64,000 nucleotides of DNA, taken from Gaiellasilicea sp963784895 (GTDB lineage: Bacteria > Actinomycetota > Thermoleophilia > Gaiellales > Gaiellaceae). A model generated the notes under the pieces. The model ran no database searches, had not been told where the DNA came from, and worked only from the letters and a program-made list of their open reading frames with translations. The stretch is from the NCBI GenBank assembly GCA_963784895.1, contig CAWATM010000012.1:28984-92983 (forward strand), given 5' to 3'. Of this stretch, positions 1-7,691 are shown one piece after another. The translations under genes and the position numbers were made by a program. Positions within the stretch are counted from its first letter, which is position 1. Each line of letters opens with the position of its first letter.

Positions 1-311
1 GGGTGGCCGCGGTCGTGCTCACGACCGGTGGCACCGGCGTCGCGCCGCGAGACGTCACCCCGGAGGCGACGCGCGCGGTGATCGACCGCGAGGCGCCCGG
101 GATCGCAGAGGCGATTCGCGCCGACTCGCTGACCAGGACGCCGCACGCGCTGCTTTCGCGGGGGGTCGCCGGGATCCACGCGCGCACCCTCGTCGTCAAC
201 CTGCCGGGCTCGCCGGGCGGTTGCCGAGACGGTTACGCGGTCCTGCAGCCGGCGCTCGCGCACGCGCTCGGCCTGCTCGCCGAGGCCGAGACGGCGCACG
301 AGCAGACATGA
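1..311 (+). CDS. moaB: MoaB/Mog family molybdopterin protein (5' truncated)
   Basis: C-terminal part of a MoaB/MogA-type protein; the window starts inside the gene and about 102 residues remain. Visible are the GGTG pterin-binding turn (TTGGTGVAPRDVTPEAT), a REAPGIAEAIR segment and a late LPGSPGG turn, in the order known for the family, which binds molybdopterin or adenylates it during molybdenum cofactor synthesis. The stop overlaps the start of the next gene in an ATGA junction, so it is probably translationally coupled to the prenyltransferase. No other moa gene is in the window, so a Moco role is inferred from the family alone. Confidence 0.85.
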   Translation, partial: VAAVVLTTGGTGVAPRDVTPEATRAVIDREAPGIAEAIRADSLTRTPHALLSRGVAGIHARTLVVNLPGSPGGCRDGYAVLQPALAHALGLLAEAETAHEQT

Positions 312-1171
312 GCGCGACCGCCGTCTCGCTGCCGCGCCGCTTCGCCTCGCTCGTGAAGCTCGAGCACACGGTCTTCGCGCTCCCGTTCGCCTACGTGGGG
401 ATGCTGCTCGCGCTGGGCGAAGCTCCGTCGGCGGCGGAGTGGGTGTGGGTGACGCTCGCGATGGTCGGCGCGCGAACACTGGCGATGGGCTTGAACCGGC
501 TGATCGACGCCGAGGTCGACGCCCACAACCCGCGGACGGCGGCCCGTGAGCTTCCCGCCGGAACGCTCACGCGGGGGCACGTCGTGGCCCTCTGCGCCGG
601 CGCGCTCGCGCTCTTCCTCGTCGCCGTCTCCCAGCTCGACCCCCTCGTGCGCTGGCTCTGGCCGATCCCGGTGTTCTTCTTCGTCGTCTACCCGTACCTG
701 AAGCGCGTCACGTGGCTCTGCCACGTCTGGCTGGGCGCGTCGCTCGGCCTGGCGCCCGTCGGCGCGTGGGCTGCCGTCACCGGCGAGCTGCCGTGGCAGG
801 CGTGGGCGCTCGGCGGAGCGGTGGCGCTCTGGGTCGCCGGCTTCGACTTCTTCTACTCGCTCTTCGATCTCGAACACGACCGCGAGCAGAGGCTGCACTC
901 GTGGGCGACGCGCTTCGGCGAGGCCGGCGTGTTCGCCGGAGCGCGCCTGTTCCACGTCGGCACCGTCGCCCTGCTCTCGCTTGCGGGGCTCGGTCTCGAC
1001 GTCGGCGCGTTCTACTGGCTCGGCGTCGCCGCGGTGGCGGTGTTGCTCGGGTACGAGCACTCGCTCGTACGGCCCGGCGACCTGCGGCGGCTCAACGCCG
1101 CCTTCTTCACCGTCAACGGCGTCATCAGCATCGTCTTCCTCTGCTTCGTCCTCGCCGACGTGCTCCTGTGA
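308..1171 (+). CDS. ubiA: UbiA-family polyprenyltransferase (probable menaquinone pathway)
   Basis: Integral membrane prenyltransferase of 287 residues. The first Asp motif NRLIDAEVDAHNPRT lies near residues 63-76 and the second, YSLFDLEHDREQ, about 115 residues later; both bind Mg-diphosphate of the prenyl donor. Several hydrophobic helices separate them. Members of this group prenylate 4-hydroxybenzoate or the futalosine-route menaquinone precursor (MqnP type); in an actinobacterium with a menaquinone-dependent complex I the latter is more likely, but that is inference. The ATG at 308 overlaps the upstream stop by 4 bases and the gene ends in a GTGA overlap with ccmA, so it sits in one operon with the haem-export genes. 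Confidence 0.85.
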   Translation: MSATAVSLPRRFASLVKLEHTVFALPFAYVGMLLALGEAPSAAEWVWVTLAMVGARTLAMGLNRLIDAEVDAHNPRTAARELPAGTLTRGHVVALCAGALALFLVAVSQLDPLVRWLWPIPVFFFVVYPYLKRVTWLCHVWLGASLGLAPVGAWAAVTGELPWQAWALGGAVALWVAGFDFFYSLFDLEHDREQRLHSWATRFGEAGVFAGARLFHVGTVALLSLAGLGLDVGAFYWLGVAAVAVLLGYEHSLVRPGDLRRLNAAFFTVNGVISIVFLCFVLADVLL

Positions 1172-1752
1172 TCGCTGCCCGCGCCGTCGAGAAGCGCTAC
1201 GGGCGCCGGCGCGCGCTACGGCCGCTCGACTTCCGGCTCGCGCGCGGGGGCTTCCTCGTCGTCACCGGCCCGAACGGATCCGGCAAGACGACGCTGCTGC
1301 GCCTCGTTGCCGGTCTGGCGGCGCCGAGCGGGGGCGAGCTCGATGTCGACGCCGGGCGTGGGGCGCTCGGCTATCTCGGCCACGAACCGCTCCTCTACCG
1401 CGACCTGAGCGCGTTCGAGAACCTCGACCTCTATGGCCGGCTCTACCGGGTGGCGGAACGGCGAGAGCGGATCGGGATGCTGCTCGAGCGCTACGGCCTC
1501 TGGGACGTACGAGCCGAGCGGGTGGCGTCGTACTCGCGCGGGATGACACAGCGCCTCGCGCTTTGCCGAGCGCTCCTGCACGAGCCGGCGCTGCTCGTCC
1601 TCGACGAGCCGTTCACCGCGCTCGACGCCGAGGGCGCCGAGCTTCTCGACCGCCAGCTCGCGGAGCTCGCCGGCACCGCGACGGTTGTGCTCACGACGCA
1701 CGACCCCGCGCGGGTCGAGCCGCTCGCCTCCGGCCGGCTGGCGCTGGCGTGA
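1168..1752 (+). CDS. ccmA: Haem exporter ATP-binding subunit CcmA
   Basis: ATPase of the CcmABCD haem-release complex used in system I cytochrome c maturation. The protein is 194 residues, short like other CcmA proteins. Walker A GPNGSGKTT is near residue 35, the ABC signature is the variant YSRGMTQRLALCRAL, and Walker B is LLVLDEPF. The GTG at 1168 overlaps the upstream stop (GTGA), and the gene ends in a second GTGA overlap with ccmB. Assignment rests on the ATPase motifs plus the following ccmB-ccmC-ccmD order, which is characteristic. Confidence 0.9.
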   Translation: MIAARAVEKRYGRRRALRPLDFRLARGGFLVVTGPNGSGKTTLLRLVAGLAAPSGGELDVDAGRGALGYLGHEPLLYRDLSAFENLDLYGRLYRVAERRERIGMLLERYGLWDVRAERVASYSRGMTQRLALCRALLHEPALLVLDEPFTALDAEGAELLDRQLAELAGTATVVLTTHDPARVEPLASGRLALA

Positions 1753-2387
1753 GCTACTTCGCCGACGTCGCCGCGCTGGCGCGGAAGGATCTGCGGCTCG
1801 AGCTGCGGGCGCGGGACACGCTGCCCGCGATGCTGCTGTTCGTGCTCTCGACACTCGTCGTCTTCCACTTCGCGCTGCCGACCGGGGCGGACGAGGTCGC
1901 GGCGCACGGCCTGCTCTGGGTCGCGCTCGTCTTCACCGCGCTGCTCGGGCTCGCGCGCGCCTGGGCGCCCGAGCGAGAAGGCGGCGCGCTCGACGGGCTC
2001 GTGCTCGCTCCTTCCGACCGGAGCGCCATCTGGCTCGGCAAGTCTGCGGCCGTCTTCGTCTTCCTGGGACTGATCGAGCTCGTCGCGCTGCCTGCGTTCG
2101 CGCTCTTCTTCTCACCGCTGCAAGCAGAAGGGATGCTCGGCGTCTTGCTCGCGAACATCGGCATCTGTGCGGTCGGCACGCTCCTGGCGGCGATGGCGGC
2201 GGCGAGCCGCACACGCGAGCTGATCCTGCCGCTGCTCTTCCTGCCGCTCGCGATCCCGCTCGTCGTCGGCGGAGTCGGCTCGAGCGTCTCGACCGACCCC
2301 GGCCGCTACCTCATGTTTCTCGGTCTGTACGACGCCGTCTTCGCGATACTGTGCTGGGCGTCCTTTGAGTACGTCGTCTCCGAATAG
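1749..2387 (+). CDS. ccmB: Haem exporter membrane subunit CcmB
   Basis: Membrane protein of 212 residues with about six hydrophobic helices, matching CcmB, the permease partner of CcmA. An N-terminal RKDLRLELRARD stretch, the WAPEREGGALDGLVLAP loop after the second helix and a GRYLMFLGLYDAVF segment before the last helix are typical of the family. It works with CcmA to release haem-loaded CcmE in the cytochrome c assembly pathway. GTG start at 1749 overlaps ccmA by 4 bases; its 3' end overlaps the TTG start of ccmC by 23 bases. Confidence 0.9.
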   Translation: MSYFADVAALARKDLRLELRARDTLPAMLLFVLSTLVVFHFALPTGADEVAAHGLLWVALVFTALLGLARAWAPEREGGALDGLVLAPSDRSAIWLGKSAAVFVFLGLIELVALPAFALFFSPLQAEGMLGVLLANIGICAVGTLLAAMAAASRTRELILPLLFLPLAIPLVVGGVGSSVSTDPGRYLMFLGLYDAVFAILCWASFEYVVSE

Positions 2388-3069
2388 CAGGTTCTCTCTC
2401 GTCTCGGTTCCGGCGCTCGCGGCGCTCTCCGCGGCGCTCGTCGGGCTGGCCATCGTGCTCGCCTTCTGGGTCGCCCCCGAGGATGCCGACCAGGGGATCT
2501 CGCAGAAGATCTTCTACTTCCACGTTCCGATCGCGCTGACCGCATATGCCTGCTTCGGCTGGGGCGCGTGGAAAGCGTTGCGGCTGCTGTGGAAGGGCCG
2601 CGAGCGCTACGACCTCGAGAGCTACGTCGCCATCCACCAGGGCACGATCTTCGGAGCGCTGACGCTGGCGACGGGGTCGATCTGGGCGAAGGCGTCCTGG
2701 GGGCACTGGTGGGTCTGGGACTCGAACCAGCTCGTCCTCTTCCTCGTCCTCTTCCTCTTCTACTCGGCCTACTTCATGCTCCGCTTCTCGATCGAGGAGG
2801 GGCCGCGGCGCGCGAACGTCTCCGCTGTCTATGCGCTCTTCGGGGTTGCGCTGATCCCGGTCAGCTTCTTCGCGATCCGGCTGGCCGAGGACTTCATCCA
2901 CCCGACCACGTTCACGCGCGACGGGCCGCAGATGACCGGGACGATGTTCTTCGCCTTCTGCGTCTGCTGGCTCGCGATCACACTGCTCGCGTACACGCTC
3001 TACCGGGTCGAGCTGCTCGGGAAGCGGCTCGACAGCAACCTGCGGGAGCTCAGGGAAGCGCTCTCGTGA
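2365..3069 (+). CDS. ccmC: Haem exporter protein CcmC
   Basis: Cytochrome c assembly protein of 234 residues with about six membrane segments and the tryptophan-rich WWD signature WGHWWVWDSNQ near residue 112, which binds haem at the outer face of the membrane. CcmC presents haem to CcmE. A TTG at 2365 is chosen because the hydrophobic first helix follows at normal spacing; it overlaps ccmB by 23 bases. Histidines around the WWD loop (FYFHVP upstream and EDFIHPTTF downstream) fit the two conserved haem-axial positions. ccmE, ccmF and ccmH are not in this window. Confidence 0.92.
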   Translation: MSTSSPNSRFSLVSVPALAALSAALVGLAIVLAFWVAPEDADQGISQKIFYFHVPIALTAYACFGWGAWKALRLLWKGRERYDLESYVAIHQGTIFGALTLATGSIWAKASWGHWWVWDSNQLVLFLVLFLFYSAYFMLRFSIEEGPRRANVSAVYALFGVALIPVSFFAIRLAEDFIHPTTFTRDGPQMTGTMFFAFCVCWLAITLLAYTLYRVELLGKRLDSNLRELREALS

Positions 3070-3218
3070 GCCAGGGCGACTACGTCGTGGCGGCGTACGC
3101 GATCGTCTTCGTGACCCTGCTCGTCTACGTCGCGATCATCGCCGCCAAGCTCTCCCGGCTCGAGCGCGAGACGGGCGAGCTCGCGGAACTGGCGCGGCGG
3201 CGCCGGTCTGATGGCTGA
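3066..3218 (+). CDS. ccmD: CcmD-like small membrane protein
   Basis: A 50-residue protein with one membrane helix (residues about 7-28, AAYAIVFVTLLVYVAIIAAKL) followed by a short charged tail rich in Arg and Glu. That size, topology and its position straight after ccmC match CcmD, which stabilises the CcmABC-CcmE complex. CcmD sequences are poorly conserved, so the call leans on position. The GTG start overlaps the ccmC stop by 4 bases, and its end overlaps the next start by 8. Confidence 0.75.
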   Translation: MSQGDYVVAAYAIVFVTLLVYVAIIAAKLSRLERETGELAELARRRRSDG

Positions 3219-3981
3219 GTTCCTCGTCGTCCCGGCGCTGCTCGCCTACGGAGAGGCCGCGTTTGCCTATGCGGGCGAGCTGCGCGGGCCTGGTCTCGCG
3301 GGCCGGCTCGCCACCTGGGGCGTCCGTCTCGGCTGGCTCGCGCAGACCGCCCTGATCGTCGGCCAGGGTGTCTCCGCGGAGGGATTCCCGTGGGGGACGT
3401 GGGCCGGCGCGCTCAATCTTTTCGTCTGGTTCGTCGTCGGCGCGTACCTGATCTGGGGCTGCACGCCCCGCTACCGGCTGCTCGGGCTGACGGTGATGCC
3501 GGTGGCCGCGGCTCTGCTCGCGCTCGCGTGGGCGGGAGGCGGTACGACTCTCGACGAGGGCGATCGCTCCGGCATCGTCCTCGCCGTCCACGCCGTGCTG
3601 ATGCTGGCGGGCTTCGCCGGGCTGACGCTCGCCGCGGGGATGGCCTCGATGTACCTCTGGCAGGAGCGGAGGCTGAAGCGGCACGAACGGAGTGTCCTGC
3701 GCGTCCGGATGCCGCCGCTCGACGCGCTCGACCGGCTCGCGGCCAGGACGGTGCTCGGCTCGCTCGTCGTGCTGACGCTCGGAATCGGCGTCGGCGCCGC
3801 CAGCTTCGAGCGCGGCGATCTCGACGCGGCGATGGTCGTCACGCTCCTGATCCTCGGCGTGTACTCGGCGCTGCTCGTCCTCCGGCACGAAGGCCGAAGG
3901 GGTCGCCGCGCCGCCCTGCTGAACCTCGCCGGGTTCGCGCTCGTCGCCGTGGTCCTCCCCTTGACCCACTTCGCGGCATGA
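3211..3981 (+). CDS. CcsA/HemX-like cytochrome c assembly family membrane protein
   Basis: Membrane protein of 256 residues with about eight hydrophobic helices, a WGTWAGALNLFVWF segment resembling the WWD-type haem loop, and a conserved-looking His in VLAVHAVLMLAGFAG. It belongs to the cytochrome c assembly (CcsA/CcmC) superfamily. Members directly upstream of hemA are often called HemX and are thought to influence glutamyl-tRNA reductase level or handle haem; here the ATGA overlap with hemA supports that reading. It could equally act as a CcsA-type cytochrome c synthase component, but no ccsB/resB partner is visible in the window. Confidence 0.75.
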   Translation: MAEFLVVPALLAYGEAAFAYAGELRGPGLAGRLATWGVRLGWLAQTALIVGQGVSAEGFPWGTWAGALNLFVWFVVGAYLIWGCTPRYRLLGLTVMPVAAALLALAWAGGGTTLDEGDRSGIVLAVHAVLMLAGFAGLTLAAGMASMYLWQERRLKRHERSVLRVRMPPLDALDRLAARTVLGSLVVLTLGIGVGAASFERGDLDAAMVVTLLILGVYSALLVLRHEGRRGRRAALLNLAGFALVAVVLPLTHFAA

Positions 3982-5216
3982 AGCTGACCCTCGCAGGCGT
4001 GTCGCACCACAGGGCTCCGATCGAGCTGCGCGAGCGGGTCGCGCTCGACCTCGACGCGTGCCGGTCGCTCGCCGAGCGTCTGGAGGGCGAGGCGGTCGTC
4101 CTCTCCACCTGCAACCGCACCGAGCTCTACCTCGCTCGGGACGAGCATGCGGAGGCGCTTGCGGTGGGGACGCTCGCAGAGCTCGCAGGCGACCGGGGCG
4201 ACGACCTCTCCGCCGCGCTCTATCGCCTCCGGGACGAGGCGGCGGCGCTCCACCTCTTCCGCGTCGCCGCCGGTCTCGACTCGCTCGTTCCCGGCGAGGG
4301 CGAGATCCTCGGCCAGGTACGGACGGCGTTCGAGGCAGGCTCGGCTGGGCCCTTCCTCGACAAGCTCTTCCGCCAGGCTCTCCACGCGGGCCGACGTGTC
4401 CGCCTCGAGACGGCGATCAGCGAGAGCCCGGCGTCGGTGCCGTCGGCGGCGGCCGCACTGGCGCAGCAGGTCTTCGACGACCTCACCGGCCGGCGGGTGC
4501 TCGTGCTCGGCGCCGGGAAGATCAGCGAGGCGACCGCGCGGAATCTGGTCTCGCGCGGCGCGGAGGTGGCCGTCGTCGCCAACCGGACGCTGGCGCACGG
4601 AGAGGAGCTGGCGCAGCGGCTTCGGGCGCAGGCGGTCGAGCTCGACGCGATCGGGGCCGAGCTCGAGCTGGCCGACGTTGTCGTCTCGGCCACGAGCGCG
4701 TCCGATCACGTGCTGACGCGCGACGTGGTCGCCGCCGCCCTCCGTGCCCGAAAGGGCCGTCCCTTGCTGCTCGTCGATCTGGCCGTGCCGCGTGATCTCG
4801 ACCCCGCGATCAACGAGCTCGACGGCTGCTTCCTCTACGACGTCGACGACCTCGAGGCCGTCGTCGCCGAGACGATCTCCGGCCGCCGGACCGAGGCGGC
4901 GCGGGCGGAGCGCCTGGTCGCCGACGAGGCCGATCGCTTCCGCGAGTGGCAGGCTGCGCTGGACGTCGTCCCGACGATCGCGTCGCTGCGGGCGCTGGCC
5001 GAGGAGATCCGCGACAGCGAGCTCGCCCGAGCAGGCGGGAGGCTCTCCGAGAGCGAGCGCAGGCATGTCGAATCGGTGACCTCCCAGATCCTCGCGAAGC
5101 TGCTGCACCTGCCGACAATCCGTATGAAAGAGGCCGCCGCGGCAGCCGACGGGGTGGTCTATGCTGACGTCGTGAGGCATCTGTTCGGGCTCGAGGAGGA
5201 GGAGCGGCGGCGTTGA
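3978..5216 (+). CDS. hemA: Glutamyl-tRNA reductase HemA
   Basis: Reduces glutamyl-tRNA to glutamate-1-semialdehyde, the first step of C5 tetrapyrrole synthesis. 412 residues, normal length. The N-terminal GVSHHRAP motif (residues 7-14), the catalytic cysteine in STCNRTE (Cys45) and GLDSLVPGEGEILGQV around residue 100 are all present, followed by the NADPH-binding VLVLGAGKIS segment and a C-terminal dimerisation helix region. The ATG at 3978 overlaps the upstream stop. Its presence shows this organism makes haem from glutamate rather than by the ALA synthase route. Confidence 0.97.
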   Translation: MKLTLAGVSHHRAPIELRERVALDLDACRSLAERLEGEAVVLSTCNRTELYLARDEHAEALAVGTLAELAGDRGDDLSAALYRLRDEAAALHLFRVAAGLDSLVPGEGEILGQVRTAFEAGSAGPFLDKLFRQALHAGRRVRLETAISESPASVPSAAAALAQQVFDDLTGRRVLVLGAGKISEATARNLVSRGAEVAVVANRTLAHGEELAQRLRAQAVELDAIGAELELADVVVSATSASDHVLTRDVVAAALRARKGRPLLLVDLAVPRDLDPAINELDGCFLYDVDDLEAVVAETISGRRTEAARAERLVADEADRFREWQAALDVVPTIASLRALAEEIRDSELARAGGRLSESERRHVESVTSQILAKLLHLPTIRMKEAAAAADGVVYADVVRHLFGLEEEERRR

Positions 5217-5342
5217 ACACGCGCTTTCTCACCGGTCGTCCGCTGCCCCTCCAGGTGCCGACCGCGTTCGTGCGGATCCGGCCGACAAGTGCGACCGGGG
5301 TTCGCGGCTGCGGCGAGATGCGGCCCGCGTCGCGGCGAAGCT
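5217..5342 (+). other. Gap between hemA and hemC
   Basis: 126 bases without a clear gene, unusual in an operon whose other genes overlap. The hemC reading frame stays open upstream to a GTG at 5289, which would add 18 residues rich in Arg, Ala and Gly with no similarity to a HemC N-terminus. No TANNNT hexamer stands close to either candidate start, and I see no terminator hairpin. Confidence 0.4.
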
Positions 5343-6179
5343 GTGCTCATCCGCGTCGGCTCCCGCGGCAGTAGGCTCGCGCTCACCCAGGCGGAGCAGG
5401 CGGCCGAGAGGCTCCGTGCGGGATGTGGCGAAACTGCGATCGAGATCGCGCTCGTGCCGATCACGACGGCGGGCGACCGCGACCGGACGAAGCCGTTCGG
5501 CGAGATCGGCTCGCGCGGCGTCTTCGTCAAGGAGCTCGAGGAGGCGCTGCTCGAGGGTCGGATCGACGTCGCCGTGCACTCGGCCAAGGACATGACCGCG
5601 AGCGACCCCGAGGGCCTCGTCGTGGGGGCGTATCCGCCGCGCGAGGACCCGCGCGACGCACTCTGCGGCGCGGGCCGGCTCCAGGCCGGAATGCGCGTCG
5701 GAACGGCGTCGGTGCGGCGGCGCGCGCAGCTGCTCGCGCTCGAGCCGGAGCTCTCGATCGAACCGCTGCGCGGCAACATCGACACGCGGCTGCGCAAGCG
5801 GGGCGAGCGCGGTCTCGACGCGGTCGTGCTGGCCGCGTGCGGGCTCGACCGGCTCGGCCTCGGCGGCGAGATCGGCCACCGCTTCGAGCCGGACGAGCTG
5901 CTCCCCGAGGCGGGCCAGGGCTCGCTGGCGCTGCAGGTGCGGGCGGGGGAGGAGTCGCTCGTCGCAGCAGCTGACGACCCCGAGACGAGGCGACGGGTCG
6001 AGGCGGAGCGGCGCTGCGTCGCGCTGATCGGCGGCGGTTGCCTCGCGCCGGTCGCCGCCTTCCACGACGGCACGTCTCTGACGGCGCTCGTCGCCGACGA
6101 GGACGGCGTCTGGATCGAGCGGCGTACGGGTGCCGACCCGGAGGCCGTCGCCGCCGAGCTGCTCGCCTTCGTCTCGTGA
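5343..6179 (+). CDS. hemC: Porphobilinogen deaminase HemC
   Basis: Hydroxymethylbilane synthase: polymerises four porphobilinogen units. From the GTG at 5343 the protein is 278 residues and begins directly with IRVGSRGSRLALTQ, the standard N-terminus. TTAGDRDRTKPFGEIG, the catalytic Asp region VAVHSAKDM, and EPLRGNIDTRL follow in order; the dipyrromethane cofactor cysteine is in GGGCLAPVA, about 45 residues from the end. An alternative start at 5289 adds residues with no family counterpart. Its stop overlaps the hemD start by GTGA. Confidence 0.95.
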   Translation: MLIRVGSRGSRLALTQAEQAAERLRAGCGETAIEIALVPITTAGDRDRTKPFGEIGSRGVFVKELEEALLEGRIDVAVHSAKDMTASDPEGLVVGAYPPREDPRDALCGAGRLQAGMRVGTASVRRRAQLLALEPELSIEPLRGNIDTRLRKRGERGLDAVVLAACGLDRLGLGGEIGHRFEPDELLPEAGQGSLALQVRAGEESLVAAADDPETRRRVEAERRCVALIGGGCLAPVAAFHDGTSLTALVADEDGVWIERRTGADPEAVAAELLAFVS

Positions 6180-6814
6180 GAATCGTCGTCACCCGGCCGG
6201 AGGGGCAGGAGGAGGAGCTCGTGAGCGGCCTCGTCGCGCTTCGCCACGACGTTGTCCACTGCCCGTTGCTCGCGATCGAGCAGCTCGGGGACAGTCCCGT
6301 GGACGTGTCAGGTTACGGCTGGGTGATCGTCACGAGCGTCAACGGCGCCAGGGAGCTGCGGCGGCGGATGACGGGAACCCCGGAGCGTGTCGCCGCGATC
6401 GGCCGCGCGACCGCCGAGGCGTTCGGCGGCGCCGACCTCGTCCCGGCAGTGTCGACGCAGGAGGGGCTGCTCGCCGAGTTGCCGCGCCCCGCCGGACGTG
6501 TCCTCTTCGCCGGCGCCGAGGGAGCGCGGACACTGCTCGCCGATGAGCTGGGCGCCGACGTCGTCGCCCTCTACCGGACCCGCGAGCTGACCCCGCCCGA
6601 GCCGCCCGAGGGGGATCTCGTCGTGCTCGCGTCGGCATCCGCCGCCCGGGCCTTCGGCCAGCTCGGGGTCGACATCCCGGCGATCAGCATCGGCCCCCAG
6701 ACGACGCTGGCGGCGAGGGAGGCCGGCGTCGAGGTGGTGCGCGAGGCGGAGACGCACGACGTCGCGGGCCTCTTGGCAGCGATAGGCTCCGCCGGGTGTT
6801 CGTCACCTTCCTGA
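6176..6814 (+). CDS. hemD: Uroporphyrinogen-III synthase HemD
   Basis: Closes and inverts ring D of hydroxymethylbilane. The family is weakly conserved; the call rests on the N-terminal VTRPEGQEEEL, the WVIVTSVNGAREL strand-turn, VAAIGRATAEAF, a central VLFAGAEGAR, the LASASAARAF segment and AISIGPQTTLAAREAG near the C-terminus, all in the expected order. 212 residues is slightly short for the family. It directly follows hemC with a GTGA overlap, which is the common gene order. Its last 19 bases overlap the next gene, and a promoter hexamer for that gene lies inside it. Confidence 0.88.
   Translation: MRIVVTRPEGQEEELVSGLVALRHDVVHCPLLAIEQLGDSPVDVSGYGWVIVTSVNGARELRRRMTGTPERVAAIGRATAEAFGGADLVPAVSTQEGLLAELPRPAGRVLFAGAEGARTLLADELGADVVALYRTRELTPPEPPEGDLVVLASASAARAFGQLGVDIPAISIGPQTTLAAREAGVEVVREAETHDVAGLLAAIGSAGCSSPS
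6783..6788 (+). promoter_or_regulatory. Leaderless-type -10 hexamer for SAM hydrolase gene
   Basis: TAGGCT ending 7 bases before the GTG at 6796, inside the end of hemD. The same hexamer and spacing recurs at many gene starts in this window, which suggests the SAM hydrolase gene can be transcribed separately without a 5' leader. Confidence 0.5.
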
Positions 6815-7599
6815 GCGACTTCGGGCTCCAGGACGATTTCGTCGGCACCTGCCACGGCGTGATCAAGCGGATCGCGCCCGAGGCGCAGATCATCGACATC
6901 ACGCATGGGATCCCGCCGCAGCAGATCCTGCAGGGTGCGCTCGTGCTCGCGAACACGATCTCGTACATGCCGGTCGGCTCACACCTGGCCGTCGTCGACC
7001 CGGGCGTCGGCGGCGCGCGTCGGCCGCTCGCGCTGCGCGACCTGGAGGGCCGCTGCTTCGTCGGCCCGGACAACGGCCTGTTGATCCCGGCGGCCGAGCG
7101 GGCCGGGATCGAGGCTGCGCACGAGCTCGCGAACCCGGACTACGCGCTCGACACGATCTCGCGGACGTTCCACGGCCGCGACCTGTTCGCACCGGCGGCG
7201 GCGCACCTCGCCGCTGGCGTGGCGATCGGCGAGCTCGGCCCGCCGGTCGACCCCGACGCGCTGGTCCGGCTCGACCTGCCGCAGCCCGAGCTGCGTGCCG
7301 ACCGGATCATCGCGACGATCCTCTACGTCGACGCGTTCGGGAACATCGCGCTCAACGTCACCCGCGAGCACGTGAACGAAGCAGGGATCGTGCCCGGCAC
7401 GCAGGTCGAGCTCGACCTCGCCGGTGAGCGCGTCTATGCGGTTGCGGCGCGAACGTTCGCGGACGCCCGGCCAGGCGACATCATGCTCTACGAGGACAGC
7501 TACCGGAACATGTCCGTCGCGATCTCGAACGGCAATGCGGCCGAGATGCTGCACGCACGCGCCGGCCAGCCGATCAGGATCAACGTCGGCCGGTTATGA
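6796..7599 (+). CDS. SAM hydroxide adenosyltransferase (DUF62, fluorinase-like superfamily)
   Basis: 267-residue member of the SAM hydrolase/halogenase superfamily, which splits S-adenosylmethionine with water to adenosine and methionine. Visible blocks: FLSDFGLQDDFVG at residues 5-17, DITHGIPP, VVDPGVGG, VGPDNGLL and RTFHGRDLFAPAAAHLA, carrying the Asp, Arg and His positions of the hydroxide-generating triad, then a C-terminal domain with DAFGNIALN. I see nothing that specifically indicates fluorinase or chlorinase activity. It ends the haem operon with a 19-base overlap with hemD; a functional link to haem is not evident. Confidence 0.9.
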   Translation: MFVTFLSDFGLQDDFVGTCHGVIKRIAPEAQIIDITHGIPPQQILQGALVLANTISYMPVGSHLAVVDPGVGGARRPLALRDLEGRCFVGPDNGLLIPAAERAGIEAAHELANPDYALDTISRTFHGRDLFAPAAAHLAAGVAIGELGPPVDPDALVRLDLPQPELRADRIIATILYVDAFGNIALNVTREHVNEAGIVPGTQVELDLAGERVYAVAARTFADARPGDIMLYEDSYRNMSVAISNGNAAEMLHARAGQPIRINVGRL

Positions 7600-7638
7600 G
7601 TTGCGGCGGCGGACTCGGTCTGTAAGTCTCCGCCCCAC

Positions 7639-7684
7639 AAGGACGTTCGCGGAGCGGTCACTCCGTCCCGAACGTCCTTCTTTC
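7639..7684. terminator. Bidirectional intrinsic terminator
   Basis: Perfect 11-bp stem AAGGACGTTCG (7639-7649) with CGAACGTCCTT (7669-7679), plus an inner CGGAG/CTCCG hairpin, flanked on the 3' side by CTTTCG. It lies between the convergent SAM hydrolase and cyclase genes; with A-rich and T-rich flanks on both sides it can act on either strand. Confidence 0.8.
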
Positions 7685-7691
7685 GTGTCTG

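Noticed and set aside
3471..5180. Long minus-strand open frame opposite hemA
   Set aside because: hemA on the plus strand has all family motifs; the antisense product is low-complexity and unconserved.
6796..7599. Fluorinase or chlorinase identity for the DUF62 protein
   Set aside because: The superfamily blocks fit SAM hydrolase; I see no feature specific to halogenases and no halometabolite genes nearby.
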